A DNA stretch of 5,580 nt from PVC group bacterium (GTDB taxonomy: Bacteria > Verrucomicrobiota > Kiritimatiellia > SS1-B-03-39 > UBA6053): positions 1-5,580 of the forward strand of contig PXAS01000466.1 of assembly GCA_003565815.1 (NCBI GenBank). Direction: 5' to 3'. Position numbers and translations under genes: made by a program. Below, piece by piece: positions 5,252 through 5,580 of the stretch (the first letter of the stretch is position 1; every line of letters begins with the position of its first letter). The notes beneath the pieces were generated by a model. That model searched no databases, was not told the DNA's origin, and saw nothing but the letters and a program-made list of their open reading frames with translations.

Positions 5252-5280
5252 ATGTTAGAAGTTCGTTGGGATTTTGTCAA
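5252..5280 (-). promoter_or_regulatory. Predicted promoter of the transporter gene, possibly giving a leaderless mRNA
   Basis: On the minus strand, a perfect TTGACA (5280-5275), a 17-base spacer and TAACAT (5257-5252, 4 of 6) lead directly to the ATG at 5245. Initiation 6-7 bases after the -10 would fall on or next to the A of the ATG. That matches the absence of a ribosome-binding site. The TGA stop of the upstream small ORF overlaps the -35 box. Confidence 0.55.
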
Positions 5281-5513
5281 GTTTGGGCCGGCCCCACCCA
5301 GACTTGCTGGGCATTCACGAATTCGCGAATCCCGTGGGGCCCCAGCTCGCGGCCGAGTCCTGAGCGTTTGATTATGCCCCGTCGCCGGCGCTCTGCTCCC
5401 TTTGCGCACTCCTGTTCAAATCCCATCACCCATGCATTCTCGGCACCATTTATGGCGTATGTTGTGCCAATAAATGACAAGACAATGAATAGCGATACTG
5501 TTCTGCTTATCAT
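5277..5513 (-). CDS. Possible small exported protein (hypothetical)
   Basis: This 78-residue ORF begins MISRTVSLFIVLSFIGTTYA, a good Sec signal peptide: a basic residue, a hydrophobic core and a small-residue TYA end with likely cleavage after residue 20. The predicted mature part (INGAENAW onward, ~58 residues) is basic, with RRRR at 42-45 and a single Cys at 36. I recognise no family. The ATG at 5511-5513 has only a weak GGTAA-like site upstream, but a TATAAT box lies about 30 bases before it. It ends 31 bases before the transporter start, so the two could be cotranscribed. Its 3' half is GC-rich and could be fortuitous, so the protein may be spurious. Confidence 0.4.
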   Translation of the reverse strand: MISRTVSLFIVLSFIGTTYAINGAENAWVMGFEQECAKGAERRRRGIIKRSGLGRELGPHGIREFVNAQQVWVGPAQT

Positions 5514-5543
5514 TTAGCATTACCGAGAAAAAATGACAAAAAA

Positions 5544-5549
5544 ATTATA
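5544..5549 (-). promoter_or_regulatory. Perfect -10 box upstream of the small exported ORF
   Basis: The minus strand reads TATAAT, within an AT-rich stretch, with predicted initiation near 5537 and a leader of about 24 bases before the ATG at 5513. No good -35 box is found 16-19 bases upstream (sequence around GGCGCA), so an activator may be needed or the match may be chance. Confidence 0.35.
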
Positions 5550-5580
5550 GAAGGAGCCCGCCTTTTTGCGCCATAGGTTG

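Noticed and set aside
5400..5435. tRNA-like TTCAAATC T-loop sequence
   Set aside because: The flanking bases do not pair as a T stem, and no acceptor, D or anticodon arms can be placed around it.
5246..5580. Pho box for phosphate-starvation control of the transporter
   Set aside because: I looked for paired CTGTCAT-like 7-mers at 11-base spacing on both strands and found none.

Overview
The window looks like a bacterial chromosome segment. A GC-rich housekeeping gene, a Na+/phosphate cotransporter, sits next to a less GC-rich accessory island that looks like a small DNA modification or restriction-modification locus. No feature fixes the taxon. The transporter architecture, the XRE regulator and the 5-methylcytosine methyltransferase fit many Gram-negative bacteria, so a proteobacterium is only a guess. 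Base composition differs across the window: single 60-base lines counted by eye give 27 G+C at 601-660 (island) against 37 at 3901-3960 and 42 at 5041-5100 (transporter). This fits horizontal acquisition of the island.

Left edge (1-378): non-coding and repeat-dense. A very GC-rich imperfect palindrome (arms 3-52 and 131-178) is followed by nested short direct repeats (188-328). I see no credible gene here.

Island (379-3352): two divergent transcription units share a 72-base intergenic region. Leftward run a 76-residue XRE-family DNA-binding protein (1937-2167), a 214-residue protein of unknown family (1300-1944, overlapping the regulator by 8 bases) and a 301-residue protein of unknown family (379-1284). 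The last two lie in the same reading frame and are separated only by one TAA codon (1300-1302) and five further codons. They may therefore be one ~520-residue protein gene broken by a stop, or a two-subunit protein. Rightward runs a complete DNA (cytosine-5) methyltransferase (2240-3352) with all the main catalytic motifs. A perfect 15-base palindrome in the shared control region overlaps the -35 box of the regulator promoter and lies just downstream of the predicted methyltransferase start point. This is the layout expected of a controller-type switch. By position, the unknown protein(s) are the candidate restriction enzyme or other effector, but I can see no known nuclease motif in them.

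Right part (3500-5580): a leftward Na/Pi-cotransporter with a C-terminal PhoU-like domain (3500-5245) has a recognisable promoter almost on top of its start codon. Upstream of it lies a possible small exported protein (5277-5513) with its own TATAAT box. This part looks functionally independent of the island.

The observations most worth following are the in-frame stop between the two unknown ORFs, the unrecognised effector candidate itself, the palindromic switch region and the long GC-rich palindrome at the left edge.
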